The notes under the pieces were generated by a model that had not been told where the DNA came from, did not search any database, and saw only the letters and a list, made by a program, of their open reading frames with translations. Below are positions 17,543 to 27,123 of a stretch of DNA of 64,000 nucleotides, one piece after another. The position numbers were made by a program, and so were the translations under genes. How positions within the stretch are numbered: position 1 is the stretch's first letter; each line of letters begins with the position of its first letter. This stretch comes from Romboutsia sp. CE17 (lineage in GTDB: Bacteria > Bacillota > Clostridia > Peptostreptococcales > Peptostreptococcaceae), in the NCBI RefSeq assembly GCF_012317385.1, contig NZ_CP051144.1, forward strand, positions 2,046,001 to 2,110,000, in the 5' to 3' direction.

Positions 17543-17584
17543 ATAATTTGTTTTAACGTTTATTTATAGGGAAAGGTTGATTTT

Positions 17585-18145
17585 ATGAAATCTAACACTA
17601 ATATGAAAGAAAATATATTAAATGTAGCTACAAATTTAATTACTGTTAACGGAATAAGAAATACAAGTCTTTCTGATATTGCAAAAACAGCCGGTATAAG
17701 TAAGGGTACACTATATTATCATTATTCTTCTAAGGATGATTTAATTTTTGATATAGCTGATAATCATTTAAAAATTATTACTGATGCTGTATTAGATTGT
17801 GTGTATAGTATAGAAAGTAAATGTTCTAAAGATGATCTTATTAATATTATTATGGGAAAAATATCAACTATAGGTTCTACAGGAAGAATTCATATGTATT
17901 TACTTTGTGAAGCAATTACTGGAAATGAACCATTAAGAGAAAGAATCAAGTTAAAATACATACAATGGAGAACAACTTTACAAGAAGAAATAAATAAATA
18001 CTTACATGAGGATATTGATGATTCTGAAGCTTTTTCATTTCTTATAATTTCAATAGTAGACGGTCTAGTAGTTCAAAGTATATTAAAAACAGAAGAGATA
18101 CCATTTGAGAAAATTGCTAGTTTTTTAGTTAATAAATGGATATAA
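17585..18145 (+). CDS. TetR/AcrR family transcriptional regulator
   Basis: 186 residues. The N-terminal helix-turn-helix is clear: TSLSDIAKTAGISKGTLYYHYSSKDDLIFDIA (about 27-58, given in parts: TSLSDIAKTAG, ISKGTLYYHY). The C-terminal ligand domain is helical and divergent, so the ligand cannot be told. It is divergent from degV and shares the region with the palindromic operator; a lipid or acyl ligand would fit the degV partner but is inference. RBS AGGGAAAGG, ATG start; monocistronic with terminator. Confidence 0.9.
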   Translation: MKSNTNMKENILNVATNLITVNGIRNTSLSDIAKTAGISKGTLYYHYSSKDDLIFDIADNHLKIITDAVLDCVYSIESKCSKDDLINIIMGKISTIGSTGRIHMYLLCEAITGNEPLRERIKLKYIQWRTTLQEEINKYLHEDIDDSEAFSFLIISIVDGLVVQSILKTEEIPFEKIASFLVNKWI

Positions 18146-18147
18146 CA

Positions 18148-18187
18148 AAAAAGCTGCTAAAATATATTTATTTTAGACAGCTTTTTA
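18148..18187 (+). terminator. Intrinsic terminator of tetR
   Basis: AAAAAGCTG-C-TAAAATA pairs with TATTTTAGACAGCTTTTT directly after the tetR stop. Confidence 0.8.
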
Positions 18188-18265
18188 TTAATATTGTATT
18201 GACTTATACGTGTCAATGAATAACTTTTCATCTCAAAATCATTTATTATAATTATTTGATTATAT

Positions 18266-19258
18266 TTAATATAAATTTCCACTATTTACTATAGGCTGAG
18301 CATCCTTATTTCCACATAATACAACAAGTAAATTACTTACCATAGCAGCTTTCTTTTCATCATCAAGTTCTACTAATTTTCCTTCTTCTAAAGTATTAAG
18401 TGCCATTTCAACCATTCCAACAGCCCCTTCTACAATCTTTTTACGTGCTGAAATTATAGCTTCTGCTTGTTGACGCTGTAACATAGCAGCTGCAATTTCA
18501 GGTGCATATGCTAAGTGAGTTATTCTAACTTCTTCAACTTCAATACCTGCACATTCTACCCTAGATTGAAGTTCTTCTCTACATCTATTTGCTACTTCAG
18601 TTGAACTTCCTCTAAGAGACTTTTCTGCTTTTTCATCTACATCAGCTATATCATAAGGATATAATCTTACTATATTTCTTATAGTTGAATCACATTGTAT
18701 TGATAAAAATGTCTTAAAGTTATCTACATTAAATACTGCCTTTGTTGGATTTACAACTCTCCAAATTACAACAGCTCCTACTATAATAGGGTTTCCCAAT
18801 TCATCATTTACTTTTTGATGATTATTATTTAATGTCATAGTTTTTAGAGATATTTTCTTGCTTCCAATTGATATAGACTCTTCTTCCAAATTATCTTTAG
18901 TTTTCCCTACTCTAACTTTAGAAATAATTGGGTCATAAGTTGGATTTATTGCAGTTACAAAAGGATTTACCCAGAAAAATCCAGACTCAGTTAATGTACC
19001 ATAGTAATTCCCAAATAATGTTAAAACCAAAGCTTCATTAGGATTAATAACTTTAAGTCCTGCAAAACTTATTAATCCTATTAATATAGCTATTATCCCT
19101 AAAAAAATTCCAGTTCCAAGTATTATTCCATTAAATTTGCATGAAATTGTAATTATTATTGTTCCTAATATTATAAGCCCAAAGCATATAATAATTCCTA
19201 TTAAACCACTAAGCGCTTTAATATTTTTTTCTTCAACATTTAATTTTCTCTCACTCAC
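18266..19258 (-). CDS. SPFH domain / band 7 family membrane protein
   Basis: 330 residues from a GTG at 19258, which is 6 nt after AAGGGGTG; an in-frame GTG three codons earlier overlaps the RBS. Two hydrophobic segments near the N-terminus (about 18-65) are followed by the SPFH domain (INPNEALVLTLFGNYYGTL, then RVVNPTKAVFNVDNF) and a helical tail with EIAAAMLQRQQAEAIISARKKIVEGAV, typical of stomatin-like proteins. It likely forms membrane-associated oligomers. The gene stands alone; nothing firm is visible in the 140 bp separating it from ileS. Confidence 0.88.
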   Translation of the reverse strand: MSERKLNVEEKNIKALSGLIGIIICFGLIILGTIIITISCKFNGIILGTGIFLGIIAILIGLISFAGLKVINPNEALVLTLFGNYYGTLTESGFFWVNPFVTAINPTYDPIISKVRVGKTKDNLEEESISIGSKKISLKTMTLNNNHQKVNDELGNPIIVGAVVIWRVVNPTKAVFNVDNFKTFLSIQCDSTIRNIVRLYPYDIADVDEKAEKSLRGSSTEVANRCREELQSRVECAGIEVEEVRITHLAYAPEIAAAMLQRQQAEAIISARKKIVEGAVGMVEMALNTLEEGKLVELDDEKKAAMVSNLLVVLCGNKDAQPIVNSGNLY

Positions 19259-19404
19259 ATAAATCACCCCTTATATTTTTATATGGTATTAAAATAGTAT
19301 CACTCAGTTTTTATCTTTTCAATAATTCGCAATAAATAATTTAATATATTTTTTAATTAAAAAGGATTAGCTATCCATAAAATGAACACTAATCCTTTAA
19401 TTAA

Positions 19405-22400
19405 TTATTTTCTTATAACTTTTATACCAGTCATATGGTCATTTAAGTTGCATTGTTCTAAAGTTGTATCTTCAACTCTTTCTATTTCAAGAGCTAAAGT
19501 TTCAGACTTAATATAAGCTTCAAATTTCTCAACGGCTGCAGCTATTTCATCATCTGAACAGTATTCTATTACTATATTATCTAATACATCAAAGTTACTA
19601 GATTTTCTTAATTGTTGTACTTTAGATATGAATTCTCTAGCATATCCTTCTTCTATTAATTCTTGACTTAATGTAGTATCAAGTATAACGAATAAGTTAT
19701 TTTCCATAACTACATTGAATCCTTCTTTAGCAGATATGTTTATTAAAACATGTTCTTTATTAAACTCAAAGTCTTCTCCATCTATGTCAACAGTTAAACT
19801 TTCTCCAGCTTCTAACTTAGGAACTACTTCGCCTGCATTTAATTTATTTAATGCTCCTGCAAAGAACTTCATCTTAGCTCCTAATATTGGACCTAATACT
19901 TTGAAGTTTGGCTTTAAGCTAAAGTTCATGAATTCACCTAAATCTTTAGCAAATACAACTTCCTTAACATTAAGCTCTTCTTTTATTAAATCAACTATAT
20001 CACTAAGTATTGCTTCATATTTTCCGTCTACGAAAACTTTTTGTATTGGTTGACGTACTTTTATTCTTGCAGCTTCTCTTGATGCTCTACCTAGTGTAAC
20101 TAAGTTCTTAGCTAAGTCCATTTTTTCTTCTAATTTTGAATCTAATAAGCTTTCATTAACTCTTGGATAGCTTGCTAAATGAACAGATTCTTCATTAGTT
20201 AAGTTTCTGTACATTTCTTCAGACATATAAGGAGCAAATGGAGCTATTAATCTACAAAGCTCTGTTAATATTTCATAAGTTGTGTTGTATACAGATTTTT
20301 TATCTTCTGTTAATTCAGTCGCCCAGAATCTTCTTCTAGAACGTCTTATATACCAGTTAGATAAATCATCATTTATAAATGCTTGTATTCTTCTTATAGT
20401 CTTGTTTACTTCGAATATTTCTAAGTTTTCTTCAGTTTCTTTCTTTAAGTTGTTGAACTTAGATAATATCCATCTATCTAATTCTGGTCTGTCTTTGTAT
20501 TCAACAAAGAAGTCAGTTGGATTTATATCATCAGTATTTGCATATAATGTGAAGAAGTTATATACATTTTTCATAGTTCCTAAGAACTTACTTTGAACTT
20601 CTTTTAATCCATCTTCATCAAATCTTATTGGAGTCCATGGTGGAGATACATATAATAAGTACCATCTTAAAGCATCTGCTCCATATTTATCAAATAATTC
20701 AAATGGATCTACTGTGTTTCCTCTTGACTTACTCATTTTCTTTCCATCTTTATCAAGAACTAAGTCATTAACTAAAACTTTCTTATATGGTGCTTTACCT
20801 GTTACAAATGTAGATATAGCAAGTAATGAATAGAACCATCCTCTAGTTTGATCTATACCTTCACAGATATAATCTGCTGGGAATAATTGATCAAAGTTTT
20901 CTTTATTTTCAAATGGATAGTGATGTTGAGCAAATGGCATAGATCCACTATCAAACCAACAGTCTATAACATCAGTTACTCTTGTCATAGGCTTTCCACA
21001 ACAATCACATTTTAAATGTATATCATCAACATATGGTCTATGAAGTTCAACTGTTTCTGGATTTACATCTTCTATAGCTTTTTCAGCAAGTTCAGCTCTT
21101 GAACCTACAGACTCTTTATGACCACATTCACATTTCCATATGTTAAGTGGAGTACCCCAGTATCTACTTCTTGATATAGCCCAGTCATTTAAGTTTTCTA
21201 ACCAGTTACCAAATCTACCTTCTCCTACAAACTTTGGATACCAATCAACAGAGTTATTATTTTCTATTAATTTATCCTTAAGTCTTGTCATTTCTATATA
21301 CCAGCTTGGCTTAGCATAGTATAGAAGTGGAGTTTGACATCTCCAGCAGTGTGGGTAGTTATGAGCTACTTTTTCTTTTCCAAATAATTTATTTTCATGA
21401 GCTAACCATTTTATTATCTCAACGTCTACACCATCTTCCATTACGAATTTACCTTCCCATGGAGTAGTAGTGAATTTACCTGTTTCATCAACTGGTTGAA
21501 GAACTGGTAAGTTGTATTTTCTACCTAAGTTATAGTCATCTTCACCAAATGCTGGTGCAGTATGAACTATACCTGTACCATCTTCAGTTGTTACGTAATC
21601 TCCTAATGTAACGAAGAATGCTTTTTGATCAGTTTCAACGAAAGGCATTAATTGTTCATATTCTATATATTCTAAATCTTTACCTTTCATTTCTTCTAAT
21701 ACTTCATACTCTTCTCCTAATACCTTATTAGCTAAAGCTTTAGCTACATAGTATACTTCATCATTTTGCTTAACCTTAAGGTAGTCTATTTCCGGACCTA
21801 CTGTTAATGCAACATTTGATGGCAATGTCCAAGGAGTAGTTGTCCATGCTAAGAAAAATTCATCAGCATCTTTTCTCTTGAACTTAGCTATTACAGTGTT
21901 GTTCTTTATTTCTTTATATCCTTGTGCAACTTCATGTGAAGCAAGACCTGTTCCACATCTTGGGCAGTAAGGAAGTATTTTATGACCTTCATATATATAA
22001 TTTTCTTTGTTGAACTTGTCTAATATCCACCATACAGATTCTATATAGTTGTTATCAAGAGTTATATATGGATTATCTAGGTCTGTCTCATAAGCCATTC
22101 TTTCAGTCATATTTCTCCATTGCTTTTCATATGTAAAAACTGACTCTCTACATTTTTGGTTGAAGTTAGCTATTCCATAATTTTCTATCTCTTGCTTATC
22201 TGAAAGACCTAATTCCTTTTCAACTTGTATTTCAACTGGTAAACCGTGAGTATCCCAACCAGCTTTTCTTTTTACTTGGTATCCACTCATTGTTTTATAT
22301 CTACATACCCAGTCCTTTAATGTTCTTGCTACAACGTGATGTATTCCAGGGTTTCCGTTTGCTGTTGGAGGACCTTCATAGAATACGAAACTTGGATCAT

Positions 22401-22512
22401 CTTTACCTTTTTCTAATGTTCTCTCAAGTATATTTATATCTTTCCAATACTCAGATACTGTAGCTTCTGCATTTTTTACAGAACTATCTACTAATGGCTT
22501 AAACTTTGCCAT
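19405..22512 (-). CDS. ileS: Isoleucyl-tRNA synthetase, IleS2 type
   Basis: 1035 residues from the ATG at 22512 (AGAAAGGGTG upstream); an earlier in-frame ATG would add 24 residues that do not belong to the family. Length and lack of a C-terminal zinc domain fit the eukaryote-like IleS2 class, not the about 920-residue IleS1 of Bacillus. KMSKS is at 592-596. The HIGH signature is altered to G56-I-H-H59 (NGNPGIHHV). GXHH variants of IleS2 have been linked to very strong mupirocin resistance. An isoleucine T-box leader precedes the gene. The editing domain lies between the two signatures. Confidence 0.96.
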   Translation of the reverse strand: MAKFKPLVDSSVKNAEATVSEYWKDINILERTLEKGKDDPSFVFYEGPPTANGNPGIHHVVARTLKDWVCRYKTMSGYQVKRKAGWDTHGLPVEIQVEKELGLSDKQEIENYGIANFNQKCRESVFTYEKQWRNMTERMAYETDLDNPYITLDNNYIESVWWILDKFNKENYIYEGHKILPYCPRCGTGLASHEVAQGYKEIKNNTVIAKFKRKDADEFFLAWTTTPWTLPSNVALTVGPEIDYLKVKQNDEVYYVAKALANKVLGEEYEVLEEMKGKDLEYIEYEQLMPFVETDQKAFFVTLGDYVTTEDGTGIVHTAPAFGEDDYNLGRKYNLPVLQPVDETGKFTTTPWEGKFVMEDGVDVEIIKWLAHENKLFGKEKVAHNYPHCWRCQTPLLYYAKPSWYIEMTRLKDKLIENNNSVDWYPKFVGEGRFGNWLENLNDWAISRSRYWGTPLNIWKCECGHKESVGSRAELAEKAIEDVNPETVELHRPYVDDIHLKCDCCGKPMTRVTDVIDCWFDSGSMPFAQHHYPFENKENFDQLFPADYICEGIDQTRGWFYSLLAISTFVTGKAPYKKVLVNDLVLDKDGKKMSKSRGNTVDPFELFDKYGADALRWYLLYVSPPWTPIRFDEDGLKEVQSKFLGTMKNVYNFFTLYANTDDINPTDFFVEYKDRPELDRWILSKFNNLKKETEENLEIFEVNKTIRRIQAFINDDLSNWYIRRSRRRFWATELTEDKKSVYNTTYEILTELCRLIAPFAPYMSEEMYRNLTNEESVHLASYPRVNESLLDSKLEEKMDLAKNLVTLGRASREAARIKVRQPIQKVFVDGKYEAILSDIVDLIKEELNVKEVVFAKDLGEFMNFSLKPNFKVLGPILGAKMKFFAGALNKLNAGEVVPKLEAGESLTVDIDGEDFEFNKEHVLINISAKEGFNVVMENNLFVILDTTLSQELIEEGYAREFISKVQQLRKSSNFDVLDNIVIEYCSDDEIAAAVEKFEAYIKSETLALEIERVEDTTLEQCNLNDHMTGIKVIRK

Positions 22513-22593
22513 ATTATCACCCTTTCTAATAATGATTATATTAATTGTATTATTAAGATTGTTATCTAAAAACTGCATCCTCAAACAGATACA

Positions 22594-22872
22594 ATAAAAA
22601 AACCCGTCCCCTATAAAAGGGACGAGTTATTATCGCGTTACCACCCTAATTCTATATACAAATACAAAATCTTTGTATATAGCACTCTAAATAGTTTAAC
22701 GGCACTTAACCGGCACAGCTTAATTAATTATAAATTGTTCAGCCTGCAGCTTAAGAGTGATTTTCAATTTTTTTTCGTTTATTGGTTCTCAGCTTATCCA
22801 ACTCTCTGTAAAACTCCTAAAAATTTACTCTCTCTATCATTGCTTTTAGATAAATATTAAATTAATTATATA
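22594..22872 (-). ncRNA. T-box leader, isoleucine specifier, upstream of ileS
   Basis: The minus strand has the T-box AGGGTGGTAACGCG (22634-22647) and a terminator CTCGTCCC-TTTTATA-GGGGACGGG with seven T (22594-22627). Stem I shows AGAGAG, CTGAGAACC, and a specifier loop GAAAATCACTC, giving ATC (22759-22761) for Ile. This explains nearly all of the 430-bp gap between divIVA and ileS. Uncharged tRNA-Ile should promote read-through into ileS. Confidence 0.92.
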
Positions 22873-22879
22873 TTTTAAG

Positions 22880-22908
22880 ATTATATATTAAGTGTATTAA
22901 ATAGTCAA
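22880..22908 (-). promoter_or_regulatory. Promoter of the ileS T-box leader
   Basis: TTGACT (22903-22908) and TATAAT (22880-22885) on the minus strand, spacer exactly 17 bp, a few bases upstream of the T-box RNA. Confidence 0.8.
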
Positions 22909-22946
22909 CCTATTGTTTTCTGATAATTTAATTTATTCAATTTCAA

Positions 22947-23489
22947 TTAATCTATCGTTGTTGCTATTTCTTTTTCTTTTTCAGCACTTTCTTCTGAATT
23001 GTAGATAATAGTATTTACAAATGGCTCTTTAGATTTCTCATCTATATCAGAAAACATCTCATCAACGCTTCTTATTTCCTCTTCTAATAGATACTTGAAT
23101 TTATTTCTAAACACCTTAAATTCTTTTACTAAAGAATCATATTCTTGTCTTATCTCTATAACACGATTATTACCTTTTTCTATTATCTGTCTAGATTCTA
23201 GTTCTGCTGCTTCAACTATTATCTTAGCTTTTTTATTTGCAGCTGCACATGTATCTGCTGCTGTGCTTTCAGCTGTAATTAAAGTCTTATTTAAAGTTTC
23301 TTCTATACTTTTATACCTGCTTACTTGTTCCTGATATAAGTTTATTTTTTCTTTAAGATCTATATTTTCTCTATATAAAGCTTCAAAGTCTTCTTTAACT
23401 ATATCTAAAAACTCATCTACTTCTTCTTCTTTATATCCTCTTAAAGCCTTTTTAAAGTCTTTATTTTCTATATCAATTGGAGTTAGCAT
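22947..23489 (-). CDS. divIVA: Cell division protein DivIVA
   Basis: 180 residues. The N-terminal membrane-curvature domain reads LTPIDIENKDFKKALRGYKEEEVDEFLD, with the conserved GY-x-x-x-EVD pattern. It is followed by a long coiled coil (about 40-150) and a variable acidic tail. DivIVA marks poles and division sites and recruits other proteins. RBS AGGAGGAAAAT, ATG. It is last in the ylmE-sepF-ylmG-ylmH-divIVA cluster and only 11 bp after ylmH. Confidence 0.94.
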   Translation of the reverse strand: MLTPIDIENKDFKKALRGYKEEEVDEFLDIVKEDFEALYRENIDLKEKINLYQEQVSRYKSIEETLNKTLITAESTAADTCAAANKKAKIIVEAAELESRQIIEKGNNRVIEIRQEYDSLVKEFKVFRNKFKYLLEEEIRSVDEMFSDIDEKSKEPFVNTIIYNSEESAEKEKEIATTID

Positions 23490-23500
23490 ATATTTTCCTC

Positions 23501-24286
23501 CTATACTATTAACTTCGCTTTTATCTTTATCTTACCTTTTTTAGTCACTTCACCAATGCTTATTATTTTTGCTCTACCTTTACCTCTAACAGAAATTAAA
23601 GAATCATCTTTAACTTCTTTAGATGGAGATGTTATCTTTTCATAGTTAACTTGAACTTTCTCTCCATTAATAAACTTCATGCTTTCTTGTCTAGATATGT
23701 TATAAAGCCCACTTATAACACAATCTAACCTACTTGAAGTTATAGTAAACGATATTTCTTTATAATTAGGTGGGTTATAAATTATTTCATTTTTTGAAAT
23801 TTCTTTAACCTTAACATTATTTCTAGATACTTTTTCTAGATTCATAATTATAAAGTCACATATATCTGCACTAACTATCACTTGGCAAAAGTTCTCATGT
23901 ATAATTATATCTCCAACTTTTTCTCTTTTTATTCCTAAATTCATAAGCGAACCTAAATAATCTTTATGAGAAATAGTTTTAAATTTAAAATTTCCTTCAA
24001 TTTGTAAAAATCTAAGTTGTTTTTCTATATCTTCATATTCCATATAAAAAGGATATATTGAAATTACACTTCTCTCAGCTTCTTCATATCCTCCGTCTAC
24101 AGTATACTTTAAATCTCTTTCGGAATTTAATATATCTATAGCATTTTTAACTTCATATGGATTAAGAAAATCACTACATTTTACATCATAATTTTTAATA
24201 CAACTATTTGCTTTATCGATTATCTGATACATCTTATTCTTTAGTTCTATATCTTTTATATGGTTTGTAAGTCTTAACTTATCCAT
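23501..24286 (-). CDS. ylmH: YlmH family S4-domain RNA-binding protein
   Basis: 261 residues. An S4 domain occupies the C-terminal third (SSRLDCVISGLYNISRQESMKFINGEKVQVNYE). YlmH proteins of division clusters have been connected with ribosome quality control, acting on stalled 50S-peptidyl-tRNA complexes, which links it in function to RqcH at the left end of the window. The ATG follows the yggT stop by one base and has no strong RBS of its own, so translation is probably coupled. Confidence 0.9.
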   Translation of the reverse strand: MDKLRLTNHIKDIELKNKMYQIIDKANSCIKNYDVKCSDFLNPYEVKNAIDILNSERDLKYTVDGGYEEAERSVISIYPFYMEYEDIEKQLRFLQIEGNFKFKTISHKDYLGSLMNLGIKREKVGDIIIHENFCQVIVSADICDFIIMNLEKVSRNNVKVKEISKNEIIYNPPNYKEISFTITSSRLDCVISGLYNISRQESMKFINGEKVQVNYEKITSPSKEVKDDSLISVRGKGRAKIISIGEVTKKGKIKIKAKLIV

Positions 24287-24287
24287 A

Positions 24288-24548
24288 TTACCAGAAAACT
24301 CTTATAATAACATTTTGGGCTAATCGTATTAAAAAGAATGCTATTATAGGTGTAGGATCAATTGGTGAATTTAAGTATTTATACACTACAGATCTAATTG
24401 GTGATTCTATTGGATCTGTTAATGTACAAAGAATATCGTATAATTTTGTATTTGTTGCTCCAGGAATCCAAGTCATTATACATCGTACAAATATTATAAA
24501 TATAAATAAATCTAATAGCTTATATAACGCTATTGCTATTGTACTCAT
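24288..24548 (-). CDS. ylmG: YggT family membrane protein
   Basis: 86 residues with two hydrophobic segments (about 4-24 and 65-85) around a conserved middle: SWIPGATNT-like MTWIPGATNT and DPIESPIR. YggT/YlmG proteins are found in division clusters and have been linked to nucleoid and septum positioning; the molecular role is unclear. AAGGAG precedes the ATG. Confidence 0.88.
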   Translation of the reverse strand: MSTIAIALYKLLDLFIFIIFVRCIMTWIPGATNTKLYDILCTLTDPIESPIRSVVYKYLNSPIDPTPIIAFFLIRLAQNVIIRVFW

Positions 24549-24570
24549 TATCCTAAAACTCCTTTATTAT

Positions 24571-25050
24571 TTATTTTTGCCAAGGAAATGTAGTTTTACT
24601 CTCTAATTCTTTTTTCATTGTAGAGTCAATATCTACATTACTAGGAGCTAATATAAATATTGATTTAGTTATTTTTTGTATGTTACCTTCTAAAACATAT
24701 ACTGCACCATTCATAAAGTTGAATATAGCCTTTCTATCATCAAGCTTTTCTACACTATCTAGATTAACTACTAGTGCTCTTCTTTGTTTTAAATGATCTG
24801 CTATTGTTGTAACATCTTCATATTTTTTAGGCTCAAGTATTACAACTTTCATTTGACTAACTGTATGTAAACTTACTATTTTATTACTTTTAGAAGAATT
24901 TATAGAATCAAATCCTGCTGTTATATCATCATCTTCATCTATTTCATGTTCTAGTTCATCTACTTCTTCTTCCATATAATCATCTTCATAATATTCTTCA
25001 TCAGGACTAGTTACCCAGTCTTTTATTTTTGATATTATTCCATCACCCAT
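24571..25050 (-). CDS. sepF: Cell division protein SepF
   Basis: 159 residues. A short amphipathic start (MGDGIISKIKDWV) may bind the membrane, then an acidic linker (about 16-55), then the SepF core (70-155: VVILEPKKYEDV, ADHLKQRRALVVNLD, FMNGAVYVLEGN). SepF bundles FtsZ and tethers it to the membrane. This matters here because no ftsA lies beside ftsZ. RBS AAGGAGG, ATG. Confidence 0.95.
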   Translation of the reverse strand: MGDGIISKIKDWVTSPDEEYYEDDYMEEEVDELEHEIDEDDDITAGFDSINSSKSNKIVSLHTVSQMKVVILEPKKYEDVTTIADHLKQRRALVVNLDSVEKLDDRKAIFNFMNGAVYVLEGNIQKITKSIFILAPSNVDIDSTMKKELESKTTFPWQK

Positions 25051-25080
25051 ATTAATATTCCTCCTTGTGTGTATTTTTAT

Positions 25081-25779
25081 TTAGTTATAGTTTCTTTTTC
25101 CAAATATAGATGTTCCAACCCTTACTATAGTTGCACCTTCTTCTATAGCTATTTCATAGTCATTACTCATACCCATAGATAGTTCATCCATAGTAACCCT
25201 TGGAATGTTTAGATTCTTTATTTCTAAGGATAAATCCTTAAGACCTCTAAATACTTTTCTTATCTCATCTTCATTTGCAGTAAAGGGTGCCATTGTCATA
25301 AGACCTTTTATATTTATATTTTTATATTTATTAGAAACATTTTTTATAAATTCAATAGCATCTTCCACTTCTAAGCCATGCTTGCTTTCTTCTTTAGATA
25401 TATTTACTTGAACTAAGCAATCTATCTTTCTATCTATTTTTTCTGCACGCTTTTGAATTTCTTCGCATAAAGATTCTCTATCTAAAGAATGTATCATAGA
25501 CACTTTATCTATTATATACTTTACTTTATTCGTCTGCAACGTTCCAATTAAATGCCATTTTACCTTATCTCCAATAACCTCATACTTTCTAGCTAATTCT
25601 TGAGGTTTATTTTCTCCAACATTTGTAATTCCACAGTTTATTGCTTCTAAAATAGCATCCGTATCAACAGTCTTAGTAACACCAAGTAATGTTATATCAT
25701 CTTTATTTCTGTTTGATTTAAGTGCAGCATTTTCTATTTTTTCATTTACAACTTGTATATTTTCTTTAATAAACTTCAT
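25081..25779 (-). CDS. ylmE: YggS/YlmE family pyridoxal phosphate-binding protein
   Basis: 232 residues. The PLP-lysine motif LLGVTKTV is at about 31-38 and the glycine-rich phosphate-binding GEN-x-x-QE and LSMGMSNDYEIAIEEG patterns are conserved. Family members maintain PLP homeostasis and have no known enzymatic reaction. It occupies the usual place before sepF in Firmicute division clusters. RBS TAGGTGATCGT, ATG; 9 bp behind the adaptor-like gene. Confidence 0.93.
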   Translation of the reverse strand: MKFIKENIQVVNEKIENAALKSNRNKDDITLLGVTKTVDTDAILEAINCGITNVGENKPQELARKYEVIGDKVKWHLIGTLQTNKVKYIIDKVSMIHSLDRESLCEEIQKRAEKIDRKIDCLVQVNISKEESKHGLEVEDAIEFIKNVSNKYKNINIKGLMTMAPFTANEDEIRKVFRGLKDLSLEIKNLNIPRVTMDELSMGMSNDYEIAIEEGATIVRVGTSIFGKRNYN

Positions 25780-25787
25780 ACGATCAC

Positions 25788-27014
25788 CTACTCTATTTTC
25801 ATTTTTGTATTTATAAAATTAGGTTTTAGAATAATCTTATCATACAAATCTACAGTGTCTATTTCATTTACTTGATTTTTGTAATAATCTATATATTTAA
25901 ATTCATCGTCTTCATATGTAACTCCCTTTAGCTCAACAAAGGAAGGTGTTTTATTTTCTTCACTTACAACATAGACTCCTTCTTTTCCATCTATATTTTT
26001 TATCGCATCTTTTGGTATTTTTATACCTTCTATTTGCTTATATATTATATCAAATTCTTCAACTCTTGTATCATAAATTCCTATATTTTGATTATTTATT
26101 TTAAATATTGCTATAAAATTATCATTTTCCTCATATACTTTATAAACAGTAGCTTGTATTTCATTATCTCCACTACGTAATACTATAGATTCATTTTCCT
26201 CAAAGTATTTTTTCTCATTTTTATCTACGTATGTATATATATAAGAATTATGGTTATTTATAACTCTTAAAATAATACTGTCTTCTTTTATTTTATCTGA
26301 ATTACTTTCTACACTTTTATATTCATTTTTTTCTTTTTCAATATCCGATTTAGTTATATTTTCTAAATTGTTATAATTATACTTTTCTTCTTTTCCGTCA
26401 TATTTATATGATATTATACCTGATATTGATGACTCATATGTAGCTACATTATTAGCTTTTTGATTCTCCAAAATTTTTTTCTCATCTTCTTTAACAGCTA
26501 ACTTTGCGCTATCTATTCCATTATTAACTAGTTTATTTTTATCTTGTACATATTTATTTAAGGTTTCTTTATATTCTTTTATTTTACTATAATCTTTATT
26601 TAGTAAATCTAATTGAATATTGCTTACAGTAGATTCTATTTCTTTATTAAAATTGCTTATATCATCCTTAGAAATGTTAATTTCTCCTTTTTTTATCTTT
26701 TCTATTTCTTCGTTTAAATCGCTTATTTTTTCATCAATGTTATAATCTACATCACCATATATATTAGCAACTTCTTGAGATCTAGTAACTTTTTCCCCTT
26801 CTTCTACTAATAAATTTAATTTTCCATCTACATTTGATTTTAATAAGTATTCATCTCTCACAATAAGACATTTTCTACTTATTTTCATTTCAGCTTTTTC
26901 ATTTTCTAATACTAAAGTTTGTATATTTTTTCCTATAATTGACGAAAAAAAGTTAAATATTATATAAATAAATATACCTAAAACTAATAAGTTAGAGTAT
27001 TTTATTTTTTTCAA
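25788..27014 (-). CDS. HlyD-family membrane adaptor-like protein
   Basis: 408 residues from a TTG start (27014) that is 7 nt after GGAGG. One N-terminal membrane helix (about 7-27) is followed by a biotinyl-lipoyl-like beta segment (VDGKLNLLVEEGEKVTRSQEVANIYG), a coiled coil (80-190) and a second beta part with KIPKDAIKNIDGKEGVYVV. This is the plan of HlyD/RND-type periplasmic adaptors, in a Gram-positive setting. No ABC transporter partner is next to it; it starts the ylmE-sepF operon. The role may lie at the cell wall or division site, which is inference. Confidence 0.75.
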   Translation of the reverse strand: MKKIKYSNLLVLGIFIYIIFNFFSSIIGKNIQTLVLENEKAEMKISRKCLIVRDEYLLKSNVDGKLNLLVEEGEKVTRSQEVANIYGDVDYNIDEKISDLNEEIEKIKKGEINISKDDISNFNKEIESTVSNIQLDLLNKDYSKIKEYKETLNKYVQDKNKLVNNGIDSAKLAVKEDEKKILENQKANNVATYESSISGIISYKYDGKEEKYNYNNLENITKSDIEKEKNEYKSVESNSDKIKEDSIILRVINNHNSYIYTYVDKNEKKYFEENESIVLRSGDNEIQATVYKVYEENDNFIAIFKINNQNIGIYDTRVEEFDIIYKQIEGIKIPKDAIKNIDGKEGVYVVSEENKTPSFVELKGVTYEDDEFKYIDYYKNQVNEIDTVDLYDKIILKPNFINTKMKIE

Positions 27015-27115
27015 GATTTCACCTCCTATATATAAGGAAACCTTTTATATTTACTTCTCTACAGTTATTAATTCTCCTTTTATTTTATATCGTATTTTAC
27101 AGTTTAAATTTAATT

Positions 27116-27123
27116 TTTTTAAT
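27116..27123. repeat. Target site duplication, left copy
   Basis: TTTTTAAT, identical to 29004-29011 on the other side of the insertion sequence; 8 bp is the size known for IS1595-family elements. Confidence 0.9.

Noticed and set aside
22513-22584. Longer IleS start at 22584
   Set aside because: The added 24 residues are hydrophobic and unlike the family; AGAAAGGGTG marks the ATG at 22512, and the T-box terminator is right upstream.
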